Shown: positions 12,141 to 24,999 of the stretch, piece after piece
How the letters are laid out: each line of letters starts with the position of its first letter
How positions within the stretch are numbered: position 1 is the stretch's first letter
Source: Chamaecyparis obtusa
Lineage: Eukaryota > Streptophyta > Pinopsida > Cupressales > Cupressaceae
DNA length: 64,000 nucleotides
Direction of reading: 5' to 3'
Assembly (NCBI GenBank): GCA_027943335.1
Contig: BSBK01008409.1
Coordinates: 62,001 to 126,000, forward strand
Notes under the pieces: model-generated
The model's input: the letters and a program-made list of their open reading frames with translations, nothing else
The model's database searches: none
What the model was told of the DNA's origin: nothing
Position numbers and translations under genes: made by a program

Positions 12141-13559
12141 TTGTTAGGTGAAGCGACGAATTAAGTTACAACAATCTTAGTCTTTCAAAGCTATTATTTA
12201 CTCAAGTGGTGCACCAATCGATGCAGATTCTTTTCATCTCTCTTTGATGCGATAGTTTGTTTTACAAATCGTGACAATGATTCAAAATTAGTAGGTGATA
12301 AGAATCGTGGTAGTCCGATATTAGCATATCGATAATTATCAGTGATTAAAAAGAATCAGGGGTTTTTGTGGACGCACAAATAAAGACTAATAATGATGTA
12401 AAGTTTGTTTATTTATTTTTGTGTATATGTCAGTGTATGGGAACAAAATAAATTGAAGATATTAATAAACACCATGATGGTGAAAGCAGCAGAACAACAG
12501 AACTGGAAATAAAAGCCTAGCGCAATTTCTAACCAGAGTTGAAATTGGCTGTCTCATAATTATTCATTGTTTTTTTAAAAGACTTTTAAACTCTTTAAAT
12601 TGGCTGTAAACAATTAAATTTTTTAAATTGGTAGTCTCGTAACTGACATGGTCTTAAATGTATTTCCTGAACTTTTTTTCCTCGAAACAATTTTACATCT
12701 CTTTAGATCCGAGAACAATTTTTTACCTCTTCTTCACATCTCTAAACAATATTCTCGTCAAAATGATTTTACACCTTCAGATCTGACAACAATTTTTTTA
12801 TTTCTCTTCTTTGCATCTATCTCTCTGTTCAATTTTGTCTGCAACTTAAGATTTCTGATTAAATTGGTCGTCTGTCTGTCTCATAACAGAGACTTCAAAC
12901 ACATAGTTTAGAGCTTTTAGATCCTCTCTAGAGAAGCGTTTAATTGGCAGTCTTATAAACATCGTTTTTTCTCCTCTTCGTTAGATCTATTTTACTTCAT
13001 TAGATCTTAAATGCTAGTTTTTGGCTCCGATCCTCACTAGATCTATCCATGCTATTTCAAACAAGTTCTTGGACTGCAATTTGTTACCTCTTCTTTATGC
13101 AATTTGTTTATATCTCTTTAGATTAGTGTTTAAATTGGCTGTCTTATAACATACACAGACTTAAACTTTAATGTATGTTATCAGACAATTTTCTACCTCT
13201 TTTTAAAATCTCTTAATTCTATACTTCGTTTTCGCTCCAAAACAGATATCTTTAGATCTATCCATGCGATCTGAAAGTGCTTAGCTCTTCTTTAGATCTA
13301 GATCTATCCATCTGTTTTCTTTGTTTGGATCTTTTGGATCTTATCTGTTCTCAACCAAATTACTCTTAAGTTAGTCCATTTAGAAGTTACATACGTACGA
13401 TATGATTTCTTTGATATTTAAGTTATCCACATTTAAAAATAGACATAAATACAGTATATGTCCTCTGCTAATTTTGTACCTCTTCTTTTTTTAATGAAAC
13501 AAAATACTTTGAGTTGTACATTTTGCAATTATGTCCTTTAGGAAATGATTTCTCTGATT
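12141..13559. other. Gene-free intergenic stretch
   Basis: No gene is supported. Between 12,690 and 13,330 'TTTAGATCTA' and 'CTTTAGATC' type words recur in a T/C-rich background, which may be a decayed repeat. Confidence 0.45.
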
Positions 13560-14330
13560 TTTAAGTTATCCATATTTTAAAATGTCGTCATTAGAATGTC
13601 AATGTGAGTCGTTTAATTTTTGAACTCGCCAAATTTTAAATGTCCTAATTGGCTGTCAATGTGAATTGTCGGATTTAAAATGGCATCTGTAGGATTTTAG
13701 TATATAGGTTCTAAAATGTCCACAATAGGATTTCAATGTATGCTTGTGTCAATCAAATGCTATCCCTAAAAGTTTGGCAATGCTGGTCCTCTGTAGGATG
13801 TCAATCAAATGCTTGTCTGCAGTCGGATGTCAATGTTTGCTAGTCTTAATATATGGTTTTAGAACGCCCCCTTGATAGGATTTCAACGTATGCTTGTAAA
13901 ATGTCTTCAGTAGAATGTCAATGGTTGCTAGTCTTAATATATGAAGCATCTAACAAAGATTAAGCCTTCAAATTTATCAATTTGTTCATCAGCAACTCAA
14001 CAGAATGGAACATTTCTATGACAGTCCTTTCACCACCACATCTTGCCAAGGAACAACTAGCCTTGCATCAAATCAACCACTGTCTGATCATTAGGAAACA
14101 AATGTCCTTGGTAAGATTTCAATGTATGCTTGTAAAATATCTTCATTAGGATGTTAATGTTTGCTGGTTTTAAACTGTTCTTTCATTTCAGTGCATGCTT
14201 GTAAGATGTCCTCAGCAGGATGTCAATGCTTGCTAGTCTTAATATATGATTTTAAAATGTCTTAGGTAGGATTTCAATATATGCCCGTAACATGTCTCCA
14301 GTAGGATGTCAATGCTTGCTAGTCTATATG
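13560..14330. repeat. Degenerate tandem repeat array, unit about 85 bp
   Basis: Two alternating phrases recur: 'AGGATGTCAATGCTTGCTAG' (variants near 13,822, 13,911, 14,148, 14,216, 14,301) and 'AGGATTTCAATGTATGCTTG' (near 13,728, 13,878, 14,116, 14,262). One copy is interrupted by unrelated sequence at about 13,945-14,105. The copies are diverged, so the array is old. Confidence 0.65.
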
Positions 14331-16260
14331 TATAACTCTATTCACCCCATAAGCAAAAGCCAATGAAGCAGGTGAAAGATAACTCCTTTACCTAATCATA
14401 TGGGCAAAGCATATGGTCAACTTTTGTGTGTGGGGTGAAGGATTAGATGTCCTCCTTAAGGAGGACAGAATGTACGGGTGAACAATAAAATGAGTATTAC
14501 TTATGAGAGCTTATTTACTAATTTGTTAAGAAACTCAATTAGATCAAGGATTAGATGAGTGTTTTTAGACTACTGAATAATTTCTATTTAGAATTAGGTC
14601 GCTTTTATTAAGGGATGCTGATGAGTTTGGGGGGCCACTATGTTACTCGTATAACTAACTGGATGAGAAATTAGTGGATACTTTTCGCAACCTTTGTTTA
14701 CTAGATAAATGGGTAGGTGGGTCAAATTTATGGGTAATTGGCTTTACTAGTTATTTGGAGTGAGGAATTACACGAGCCTCTAAATGAGTGAAGAATTACG
14801 TGCCTTTTAAGTAAGAGAATAAGATTGGATCGGCCTCTTGAGCCTTCAATTAGGAGAATAAGGTTGGATAATCAATTTTACAATAAGAATCTTTTTACAA
14901 TAAGATTAACAATCAATTTTACAAATATAAGATTAGATTAGGTTTTAGATTAGGTTTCTTATTGGGACTTTACGGATTCAAGTGGCTTGAATCTTTACAA
15001 TAATATCAAGGATCAATAGAGTTGTATCAAGGATCAATTGAGTTGAATCTTTAATGTGATGAGCTCTTATCTATTAACCACTATTCCACTTAAGGGTGAG
15101 AATGAAGAGTTGGTTAGCTCTTTCTTATTCTATCTATTAATTTATTTGATAGAAAATTAAATGAGATTATTTGTAGCCTTGTTTACAAGTGAGAGGGATA
15201 AAGCGAGAATGAAGAGTTGGTTACTTATTTCCGATGAGTAATTATGTGAGTTTAGATGAAAAATTAAGTGAACTTTGTATATATGAACAAGAATTAGATG
15301 AGCATCTATTTATTAGTTTCCATTATCTATCATTATTAGATTAACTTATATAGATAAAAGAGTAATTTCATCCAATTAGATTAGGTAAGCTTCCATTGAA
15401 AGGTGTAGAGTAGGTAAGCTTCTTTAGTTAATTGAATAATTAGATTAGACCCTTGCTTACTAGTTAAAGGGGTGAGAAATTGGATGAAATTCATGTCAAT
15501 GCATTTATAATTCTTTTATTGAGATAATTGTGAAAAATAGCGATTATGGAATTCTTATTTATTTGTCAATTGCATTAAATGATAACAATGAGATTTTGAA
15601 CTCCTCTTTAGTTAGTTAATTGGATGAAATAATAGTACAATTTTTATAAGAAAGTGGTGTGTAGTATGGGATGATTTTTGTAGCTAGCATTATGATCGTT
15701 AGATATTGGGGTGAGTAATAAAGTGAGTTTAGATATTAGTTAATTGGATAAAACAATAAGAATGAGATTATAAACTCTCATTTATTAGTTAAGTGGAAAA
15801 AATGATTGTGTAATTTTTATGTATAATGAGGGTGAGTTTTGTAGTTATTATTTGAATAAATTGAAGATGGTGTTTGAGAAATTTGGTGAACTTTCTATAA
15901 TTGCTATGGCCAATTAATTGACTCTTACCAATTAATTAGATGATGAGAGAGAGAACCCATTATTTGAAAAGTTTGAAGAATTATGATATCTTATTCATTA
16001 ATTAATGATAGGATAAATTGTATCTAACATTGAAAGTAGGTTATTTCCTATATGTTTGTTAATCAAATAAAAAGATTTAACTTTATCTATCATTGTTAAT
16101 TACTTTATATTTTATAAATTTTGATTATTTTATTCAATTAAAAAACTATAACATATTTTTTGATAGTTAATTAAATAATAAATAATTAAAAAATAATAGA
16201 TTTCTTATTAATTAATAGGGTGGCTAAACAAACTATATCCACCATTTAAGTATTTAGCAA
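14331..16260. other. AT-rich stretch of low-complexity quasi-repeats
   Basis: Short phrases such as 'AATTGGATGA', 'TTAGATGAG' and 'TTACTAGTTA' recur irregularly. No reading frame of interest and no exact period is visible. It is probably a heavily decayed repeat. Confidence 0.4.
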
Positions 16261-17935
16261 ACAAAGTCCCACTCATTATCTGAAAAAATCCCCCCCATTG
16301 TCTGGAAAAATAAGTACCTACTTTTTTGACTTCGAAGTAAATAAGGTTGTAGCTTAAGGGGATTGCAAAATAAAATATAAAATTCAGTGTGGAAAATAAA
16401 GTTGCCTTTCTACTTTGAAGTTAAGGATGGTATTGAAGTCGGAAGAATGGGTTGTATGCTGCTTGATAGTGAAGCGATGTTTAATAACACATTATTTCGT
16501 TATCCCTTCGCCCATGTTAGGCAATCAATTGTTTTGTGGGCCTCTGTCACATGCATATTGTCTCCTTCGTCTCTACTCGGAAAATGTTAATGGACTCATG
16601 TATTATTTTGTGGGGCTGGTGCATAAAAGATCATTAATTACCTCTTTTGGATTATAATTGTATTTGTCTTATTGCATAAGACAAAATGTATTTTCAGTAT
16701 TTGTTCTTTAAGATCTATATCCTTTTGTTGTAAATTTATAAAAACATTGAGAAAAAACTAGCATGTTTTCAGCAATCTGAAATTTGTTTTTAGTGCATTT
16801 TGTATGAAGTTTAGCCAATGTTTATTGCAGTTTGTCTCTAATTTCTAAAATATAAATTTTATTATTTAAATTTTGAATCATGCCACTAATTATAGATTAT
16901 AATATATGAAAAAAGAACAAATTATTTTCATTTTAATATATAAATTTAATTTAAATTGTAATTGTTTCACTTATATTCTTCTCTACAAAGATTTATTTAT
17001 TTGTAATGTTCATAAACAATTGGAGAATTCTCTCCCCTATCATAAAGATTTATTTATTAGTAATGTCCATAAACAATTGGAGAATTCAAGGGGATCTCTC
17101 TTAAATGTTGGATGCTGATGTTTGGCTAAGTTTTTTCTTTTTGAATGGAGTATATTTTAATAAAAATGTAAAATTGAGTTTCTATGATGTACAATGGTTT
17201 ATAATTTAAGTTGGTTTTGTTAGTAAATTTTTTTATGTTGATTTTGTATATGATTAACTTATATGTTGATTTTGTATATAGTTAGTTTATAGCTATTTTT
17301 GACAAATTAATAATAAGTTTGAATGAGAAGTTCTAGTAGTAGAGAAGGTAGTATTAATAATGATGTTATCCATGCACTCCTTTGTAATGGCTACAATTGG
17401 TAATGTTGTAAAGTTTGGAGTCATCTAAAGTAAGGGTGAGTTGTAAGTTACAATTTTTGCAATATGAAAGTCAAATGTTTTCAGTGGGTTGTCACTTATC
17501 AACTAACTGCATTGCCTTAGTATTTAGTGGTACTAAGGGTTCACAAGGGTTAAGAGAAGGGTAATGTAATTTGTGGTGTTTGTTTCAATACATTAATTCT
17601 AAAAAGGTAATAATACAGGCCTTTGTGTTAGGCATTGATGTCTTTAGTGGTAAAGTTTTATCATTTGGCCAATAATTACATTGTTTTATTTGATTTTCAT
17701 AAAAAGTTTGTCGCCAAGGAGTCAAAATCGCCAACAATTTAAGGTAAATTTATCTAATAGGTGTTGAATGGTAATTTGATATTTTGATTTTTAAAATCTT
17801 AATTTTTTATTTTAGATATTTGTATTTAATTTATTATTGTATTGATTAAATTATTGCATCCACACCATTTCCAATCTAATTTTTTGTCTATCTCAATGAA
17901 CATATTTTGATGTAATAACACTAACAAGTCATCTT
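16261..17935. other. Gene-free intergenic stretch
   Basis: Only short open frames occur, without a recognisable family. The stretch contains a small direct duplication at 16,987-17,087 (separate entry). Confidence 0.45.
16987..17087. repeat. 44-bp direct duplication, 57-bp spacing
   Basis: 'AAAGATTTATTTATTTGTAA' with its following 24 bp (16,987-17,030) recurs at 17,044-17,087 with two mismatches. Both copies end in AATTGGAGAATTC. Confidence 0.85.
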
Positions 17936-17938
17936 ATA

Positions 17939-18750
17939 GGGCCCATTTGGTTGGGGAATTAAAAATACCCTGGTTACGCAGCATATCCTAGTTATGCATA
18001 ACCTTGGTTGTCCAAACCCTGGTTATGCATAAAATCTCTGTTTGGTTCAAATCCCGGTAGCATTTTGGGGATATCATCAATCACTTGCTTTCTCTCCCCA
18101 CTGAGGTTATTTTTGGCCAGAACCAGGGACTCCAGCTTGGAAAGCTTCATTCCAACCTCCGACGGAATCACCCCACTCAGAGAGTTATTAAACAAAGACA
18201 GATATCTCAAACCTGTGCAATTGAGCACGGAGCTGTTCAACGTGCGCTGTTGCAAAGTGTGTGGGTGCAGAGGATTGCATACGCACGCTGCTACCACTTT
18301 CTTCTAGTGTGGCCTCCCCGTGACATTCACTGGTAGCATTTGCCATGGGCAAATCATCCCCATGAGTTCTTATTACGCTGCATAAAATAGCTTTGTATAT
18401 TGTGCGTTTTTCTTATCAGCGTTTCCAGGAGATTGGCAAAGGATCGGGAATGCTGATCAATATGTTCCACGTGATTGAAGGTTCAGCGATATTCAGAGCA
18501 GACTGCAGACAGACGTGGAGTTGCCCGGACCCGACGGGAAGATTAAAATGGGTTTATTTGAGCACAAAACCGTGGATTCGAAAGTCATTCCACCTCCTGA
18601 GGTAGAATTACGAAATCCACGTTTTCGGCGAAATGGGGTCATGCAAATCCACATTCCCATTTTCAAAAAAGGTATCCAAACAGGAAATTGCACCCCATAA
18701 CCAGATTATGGGCGGCATAACCTAGTTATGGAGTGCAACCAAACGGGCCC
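17939..18750. mobile_element. 812-bp TIR transposon carrying a captured gene fragment
   Basis: The left end GGGCCCATTTGGTTG and the right end (reverse complement GGGCCCGTTTGGTTG) match at 14 of 15 bases. ATA flanks both ends (17,936-17,938 and 18,751-18,753), consistent with a 3-bp target duplication. Subterminal repeats of the form CCTAGTTATG / CATAACC occur inside both ends, as in PIF/Harbinger-type or hAT-like elements. There is no transposase, so it is non-autonomous. The interior is clearly GC-richer than the surroundings and contains a leucine-rich-repeat coding fragment, so the element resembles a Pack-type gene-capturing TIR transposon. Superfamily is uncertain: the TIR resembles Harbinger/Tourist, but their target is usually TWA rather than ATA. 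Confidence 0.75.
17992..18297 (-). pseudogene. Captured leucine-rich repeat (LRR) receptor fragment
   Basis: The minus-strand frame of 101 codons contains two consecutive plant-type LRR units: 'LRYLSLFNNSLSGVIPSEVG' followed by 'LSKLESLVLAKNNLSG'. The LxxLxLxxNxLSGxIP pattern is that of the extracellular domain of LRR receptor-like kinases. It lacks a signal peptide, cap, transmembrane segment and kinase. It lies wholly between the TIRs of the 812-bp element, so it is interpreted as a captured exon piece rather than a gene. Confidence 0.75.
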
Positions 18751-19066
18751 ATAGAGAAATCACAAGTTGTAGAGATAAGATATTTGTCTCACTTGCAACA
18801 AAGTTAGTTTGTCTCCCACAAGATATTTGTCTCACTTGTAATGAAGTTATATGTCTCCCAGATAAACGTTAAATTCTATTATATTTGACTCTCCCATATA
18901 GGTACTGAGTACAGCTATGAAATGACGAAATTCATCGTATCATTTCTTTATGCTGCTCTAACGCCACTATGGTACTAAACTATATACAAATGACGATTTA
19001 TGTATATCTGTCGCAAAAGTACATCATTTGAAACTTAAACTTTGTATTAAGTTTTAACAATATCAC

Positions 19067-19139
19067 GCCCGTCTAGCTCAGTTGGTAGAGCGCAAGGCTC
19101 TTAACCTTGTGGTCGTGGGTTCGAGCCCCACGGTGGGCG
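19067..19139 (+). tRNA. tRNA-Lys (anticodon CTT)
   Basis: A 73-nt cloverleaf folds by eye: acceptor GCCCGTC pairs with GGTGGGC (two G-U pairs), D-arm GCTC/GAGC, anticodon stem CAAGG/CCTTG with loop CTCTTAA (anticodon 19,100-19,102), T-arm GTGGG/CCCAC with TTCGAGC, discriminator G. TTTT at 19,144-19,147 is a Pol III terminator and 'AACAA' lies just upstream. No intron is present and CCA is not encoded, as expected for a nuclear gene; the plastid trnK has a UUU anticodon and a large intron. Its 3' end is nearly complementary to the primer site of the Tat element at 42,504. Confidence 0.97.
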
Positions 19140-20430
19140 AGTCTTTTGCTTCACTGAGATGTAAAATATTTTTCGTAGAAAATGTAAATATGAAGATATC
19201 TCTCGAAGTGTAAATTATCAAAATCAAATCATCCAGCTATTTAGGCGTTCTAATGCATTTCATAGCATTTATAATACCATTTTGTTGGATCCAGAGCTTG
19301 GCCATTTTTGGCGAGCCACAACAGAATAAATCTTTGCAAACGCCGTAGAAACTCCATCGAATCCTTTATATTTTTATTGCACTTTGAAACCGTTTCATAC
19401 TTCATTCAAAAGGAAATAAGATGATTTAGATCGCTCTATTAGTTTCACATTATATAATTAATGTCATTTAGTGATTGTGTATTTCTTTTATAATGATCTA
19501 AAACTTTGATTATTAAAAAACCTTACACAATCAAATCTAGAAACTAATATAACAACTTATGAATAGTAGAAATCTAATAATTCTTAAAATCTTTAACTTA
19601 TATTGTTAAAAATAGACACTATTCAAATTTAAGACAAAAATTAAAAAAAAGATTTTAGTTTTAATTTAGTATCTGTATTCAACTTTGAGTCTAGTGTTGC
19701 TTAACTTCTCTGTATTTTGTACATTTTCTAGTAATTTTGTACCTTTCTATTTTGATCCCAGAATAGATCTCTAAAATGATGCTCACTTTATTTATAAACT
19801 TTATTTATTTACTTATGATATTTATTTTCATATTAATTGTAATATCAATTATGAATCTCAACAATAAACCATATCGTTCTTTATTTACTTTTAATTATTA
19901 TTATATTTAACTAAGAGTTGTTATTTTTCCTCATAAATATCTTTAATGGTGAAAATTACACACTAATGTAATTTGTCCTTGTATTTTGGGTATGCTTTGA
20001 TTACAATTTCATAAATGTAATAAGTAGCTTGTATACACATGGCATAATGTTATATGAATTTGGCTCATGACAACCTTGACCTTTATCACCAATCTCCAAG
20101 TTTTGTATTCCTAATTTTCCAAGACTCTTTAAAAAAAAAAAATCATTTTTTTTATTATCAATTTGGATCAAATTTGAAGTGCAAACTTGATCTATGTTAG
20201 TTTTGTAATTTTAAATATAAATCCCACCTTTTTAAAATTTAAATTTATTCATTGTCAACCACTTCATTAGTCGTGGTGAACAAACTTATCAAATATTATA
20301 TTTTTGATGAAAACTAAAGCAGGTTCTTAAGAGACCCTGGAATCTTTTACATCAAAATGTTACCTAAAAGAAATCTACCAAAAAAACTACCAAGAACATA
20401 GTAGAGAAAAGAGAACTACTGTCGTTCCTT
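19140..20430. other. Gene-free AT-rich intergenic stretch
   Basis: No gene or clear repeat is visible. The sequence is AT-rich with poly-A/poly-T tracts. Confidence 0.45.
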
Positions 20431-22350
20431 CAAAATACAAATTGCCTTCAAGTCTTTGTTAATAAGTTGGCCATGGAGGTCAATAACCTTCCTTATGATC
20501 TTGGACTAATCTGTACCCCTTGCTTAGAGTGGCTCCAAGTTATAGTAGAAGGACCGAGCTTCAGAGAAGAGGCATAACTCCCTTCCTTCACCACTTCTAG
20601 AGAATCCACATTGTCCTTCAAACCCTTTCCCTAATGCACATTGCTACCTCCTCTGGTAGAGCCTCCTTTGATATAAGTAGGCATCTTTAGAATCTTCATT
20701 GCATCATTAGGGACTTTAAGCCCTTCTATACTATCTAGCAGGGAGGAATGACTAACTTTCACCATTGTTTCTAGCTTATAGCTGACATTGTTGACGATGC
20801 CCTTTGATTTTGTTACCCTAGCTTCATAGTCATTCCCAAGGACTTTAACATCTATAGACATTATTTTTAGAATGGATAATTTTATTGAATTGTCTTTCTC
20901 CCTATCAGTTCCCTCCCTAGATTTGACCTTGTCCACTCTATTTTGAAAACCCTACAAATTTTCATGAACACCACTAAACTTTGAGAGAAACCAAGTATAG
21001 AGCCTGCCCTGCCCTAAAGCCCCATTTTGAATTTGACCATTTATATCCTCAGTCTGATCCCCATTTTGCTCTGACATATCATTTCCCTCCTCACCCACCC
21101 ACCCTTTAGTTGGATCATCCTCCCCATGACCTTGTTGCAAAGAGCAATTGATATAAGGACTAACTTTTTTAATCATTCCATATAGGATTAGTAATAGAGA
21201 TAAACAAAAAAGTCGCATAAACATGATGACAAGTCAAAACAAATTTTTGCATTTATATTCATTCCATATTTCAAGTTACCAAATAAGAAAGGTTACATCA
21301 TGAACACTTAAAAAATTGACCAACTTGTCAAATTAAAAATGTAAACACCTAGAAAGAGATGTTGACCTTCTCATCGAATACATCTATATAAGTACATCAA
21401 GAATAAGTACAAATAACAAAATTTGATACAAGTAGACCATATGGTCAAAATATGAATACATGAATAAGAACACATACTATGTATAATTCCCTATCTCCTT
21501 TAGCCGTCAGACAACTTTCCATCTACTGTACTCGAGATGGGAGTGTGGTCCAGGTGCTTTTACCACCCAACTACAAAGTGGTTAGCTCCCATGGTCTCAA
21601 CTTGTTACTATCGGTGTTCGTCCAGAATACAAGTTGCCTTCAAGCCTTTGTTAATAAGTTTGCCAGGGAGGTGAATAACCTCCCTTATGACCTTATAATT
21701 TTTCTCTTTGCTTAGAGTGGCTCCAAGTTATAGTAGAAGAACCAAGCTTCAAAGAAGAGGCATAACTCCCTTCCTACACCACTTCTAGAGAATCCAAATT
21801 GTCCTTCAAACTCTTTCCCCGATGCACATTGCTACCTCCTCTGGTAGAGCCTCCTTTGATCCGAGTCGACATCTTTAGGATCTTCACTTTATAATTAAGG
21901 ACTTTAAGCCCCTTTGTACTGTCAATCATGAAGGAATGACTAACTTTCACCATTGTTTCTAGCTTACAACTGACATTGTTGATGATGTCGTCCAACTTTG
22001 TTATCTTAGCTTAAAATTTATTCCTAAGAACCATAACATTCATGTCCATTTTTTTCAGATTGGATAATTTTTTTGAATTTTCCTCCCTCTCCCTATAAGT
22101 TCCCTCCCTAGATTAGACCTTTTCTAATATATTTTAAAAATTATCTTACAATTTTTTATGAACACCATTAAACTTTGAGAAAAACTAGGTAGAGAGCTTA
22201 GCCTACCCTAAAGCCCCATTTTGAATTTGACCATTTATATCCTTAGTCTGATCGCCACTTTTCTCTAACATATCATTTTCCTCCTCACCCACCCACTCTT
22301 TAGTTGGCTTACCTTCCCCATGGCCTTGTTGCAAAGAGGAATTGATCTCA
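20431..22350. repeat. Diverged direct duplication, about 720 bp at 1,193-bp offset
   Basis: The segment 20,441-21,160 recurs at 21,634-22,350 in the same orientation. Shared phrases include 'GAGTGGCTCCAAGTTATAGT', 'CTACCTCCTCTGGTAGAGCC' and 'CCATGACCTTGTTGCAAAGA' or a one-base variant. Divergence is appreciable (scattered substitutions, small indels), so the duplication is not recent. Both copies carry parts of the same minus-strand reading frame. Confidence 0.8.
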
Positions 22351-23540
22351 TCCACTCATATCTCCTCCTCACCTTCATCATCAATCCTCACATTTTCCCA
22401 AACTCTTCTTCCACCATCAAAACTTTTCCTTTCCCTACACATTCTCCTTATGACCATTTTAACTATAAAAGGGGGGTTTCTTCTATTTTTAGCCAAAGAA
22501 GTATGCTCTTAAGAAAAGGAGCCACTAGACTGAGCTTGTTAGGGCTTCTTTCTAGTAGGTTTCTTGGGTGAAGTGGGGGCATAATCCTCCTCCTCCCCCA
22601 AAAATAGTTCCTCTTCATCTCCAAATCATTTATCCTCTGGATCCATAAGCATATTAGTGTAGTAAACATGGATAGTTTTATAATGCTTATGCCTAGGTTT
22701 AACCTTTTAAGGAATACTTGGAATAGATAGAGATTGAACATGTTACATGATAAGAAAAATCAGTCCCTCATGCAAAATAGAGAATTGGATTTTTTGAGAT
22801 GATCCTCAATCCTTGACTCAAGGGAGGACATCAAATAAAATGGAAAGGACACCCTTTTTTTTATGAAAAAATCAATTCAATAGAATAAAATGGTGACTAA
22901 ACAAGCTAGTAAAACATCTATCCAAGTTATAATATTACATAATTACCTCAACAATTTTTACCCAACAAGGCTTGATAGAACCTCAGTTGTAGCCACTAGA
23001 ACTGGTCCAAACCAACTTGTCGCACTCCCCTTCCTAAAAACCTATTCAAAGCATTAGAAAAGGATTTACAATCTCTAAAATGTTTCTCACTGTAGGTGGG
23101 AAGGCTAGTTATTTGAACAATTAGGTCCTCACTAATCACCAAGTCCATGTTGAACACATTGAGTCTTTTGTCATTCCAACCAACAAAAAAGTCATCGATT
23201 GCCTGAGGGTCAACACCATGGAGTCACTCCAAGTACTATGTCATACCATCTCCTTAATTTTATCCCATTTCTTAATGTCATTTCTCCATTTGTCTTAGTT
23301 AGAGGGCTCAACCCTACAACTTTCATCCTCCATCTTGTTAGCAAAAAGGGTAGAATTTTCCAAACTGCAAGAGCACAACACCAAGGAAACCAAAGTAGAG
23401 CCACCCAAAAAATCAGAGATATACACAAAAAATACCCATAATCCATGGGAGACTAATATTGAATTAACTGTTACCCACTTAAACTTGTCAATTTCATTTA
23501 CATTTTGTTTTATTTTTAGACGGTTATCTTTCATAGACCA
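20440..23540 (-). pseudogene. Degenerate repeat-encoded protein, probably transposon-derived
   Basis: Read from right to left, minus-strand fragments include DFFVGWNDKRLNVFNMDL followed by VISEDLIVQITSLPTYSEKHF and a CKSFSNALNRFLGRGV segment near 23,030-23,200. Further downstream come MSSLESRIEDH (near 22,800), then a charged, possibly coiled-coil segment with VSYKLETMVKVSHSS (20,780) that is repeated in the duplicate copy near 21,950. Frames shift several times and stops are frequent. The layout resembles plant transposon-encoded proteins that have no assigned function. I cannot name the family. Confidence 0.35.
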
Positions 23541-23599
23541 AGTTCATATGTTGGGTTATATATTAAATAGTCTTCTTTTTTTTTCCTAGGATTATTATA

Positions 23600-24237
23600 A
23601 GTTTTGCATTTTAAGGGAAACTCCATGCATGCCTTTAGATCCTAAAAATGCATTTAAATATGTCAAAAGGGTCCTTATTATTTATCCCAAGTTTTTTAGA
23701 TGTCAATGTGCTTTGTTTTCCTTATGAAAATACATTGTCATGAACTTCAAAGAGAAAAGTCACACATTCTTCTTTTTGGAGGGAATATCAAGTTTCCTTT
23801 TTGTTAAAAGTTTTCAACTCCAAGCCTAAATTAAGTCCAAAGAAGAGTGGTGAAGGATGGCGAGCCCTAGTTTCTCCCCAAAGATTAATGATCGCCAAAG
23901 AGATTCACATTTTTCAGGAAGAAACAACAATTTGTATGAAGGATTAGAAGTGAACTATAGTTGTTTTCATTATGAGTGGTAGATACCATGCAAAAAATAA
24001 ATGCTAAAACAATAATCAACAACCAATATTCAGGTTTGAACAACTTTCAAAAGATTTCAAGTAGATTTTGAGGGAAAACATGGACACCATTCATTTGAAG
24101 AGGGAGATATAAGGAAGCAATAGTAGATATTTCAAAAGAGATGGACAAAGAAAATCTAGAAAGGAATGGGTGATTTCATTCAATAAACAACTTACTAATG
24201 AGAGAGGATCACTCTAGATGAGTTATATTAAAAGAGG
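23600..24237. other. Gene-free stretch before the chromovirus LTR
   Basis: AT-rich DNA without coding potential or a visible repeat. It is probably the left flank of the retroelement that follows. Confidence 0.4.
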
Positions 24238-24938
24238 TGATGCAGGAGCATCCATGGTTCTTGGAAATCCCACATCAACCAAAAACATTGGCTTTTTATT
24301 TTCCTATTTTTATTTTTTGTTTTGGATTTTGTTTCAGCTAGTGGATGAGTTCTTGGACCTTATTCTTGAGTAATTGATACATTGATCCTATTACCGACAA
24401 GTTATTACTTTTAGTGCTATTGGTTCTTTAGGAGTAGTTTGAATTGTAACACCGAGTTGGATTCACCAACATGTCTCGTGATCCCTTTCTGTGACTTTCA
24501 AATTTGTTTGGTGTAGTGTTCGATGATCCTCTATTGTGGCTGACCTCCTTGTGTGACCATGCTTCATTTGGATATTTTAGGAGGAGTTTCATGATTTAGG
24601 TCCCGTCCTATTTTTGAGAACGCTATGTTTTCCCTCCTAGAAAATGAGTTCTTTTTCTACCCGGCTTGTGGCTTACAAGCTTGTATATAATTGGAGTGTT
24701 TGTTCCTTTGTTGGATAGCTTTTAGCAGTTAGAAGAATTTGATCTTTCATATTTTGTAATTAGCTCTGTGTGCCGAATCTACTAACCAACATGTTGTTGG
24801 TCCAATGTACATATTTATGATAATACAATAAATATCGATTTTGCATTTCTCTCTATTCCTTGTTAGTTTTTGCTATGTGAACTCTAGCTACATGACCTGG
24901 ACTATTTCTACCAGAATTCTCCTGCTATGAATATGTCA
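24238..24938 (+). repeat. Probable 5' LTR of the chromovirus-like element
   Basis: The right limit is set by the primer site, which starts at 24,941, two bases after a CA (24,937-24,938). A TG start at 24,238 is the best-looking left end but is a guess. No 3' LTR is present in the window to confirm it. Confidence 0.45.
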
Positions 24939-24940
24939 GG

Positions 24941-24952
24941 TGGTATCAAAGC
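24941..24952 (+). other. Primer-binding site, initiator-Met tRNA type
   Basis: TGGTATCAAAGC differs by one base from TGGTATCAGAGC, the usual initiator tRNA-Met primer site of many plant LTR retrotransposons. It lies two bases after the presumed LTR end. Confidence 0.75.
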
Positions 24953-24999
24953 GAAGGTTTTTGGATCGAGGATCATGAAGTCCTATCATATTTTGTTTT

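Noticed and set aside
19067..19139. Possible organellar origin of the tRNA-Lys
   Set aside because: The anticodon is CUU and there is no intron, unlike plastid trnK-UUU, and the flanks are ordinary nuclear AT-rich DNA with a Pol III terminator.
22320..23589. Plus-strand frames in the 22-23.6 kb region
   Set aside because: The transposon-like motifs read on the minus strand; the plus frames have no features.
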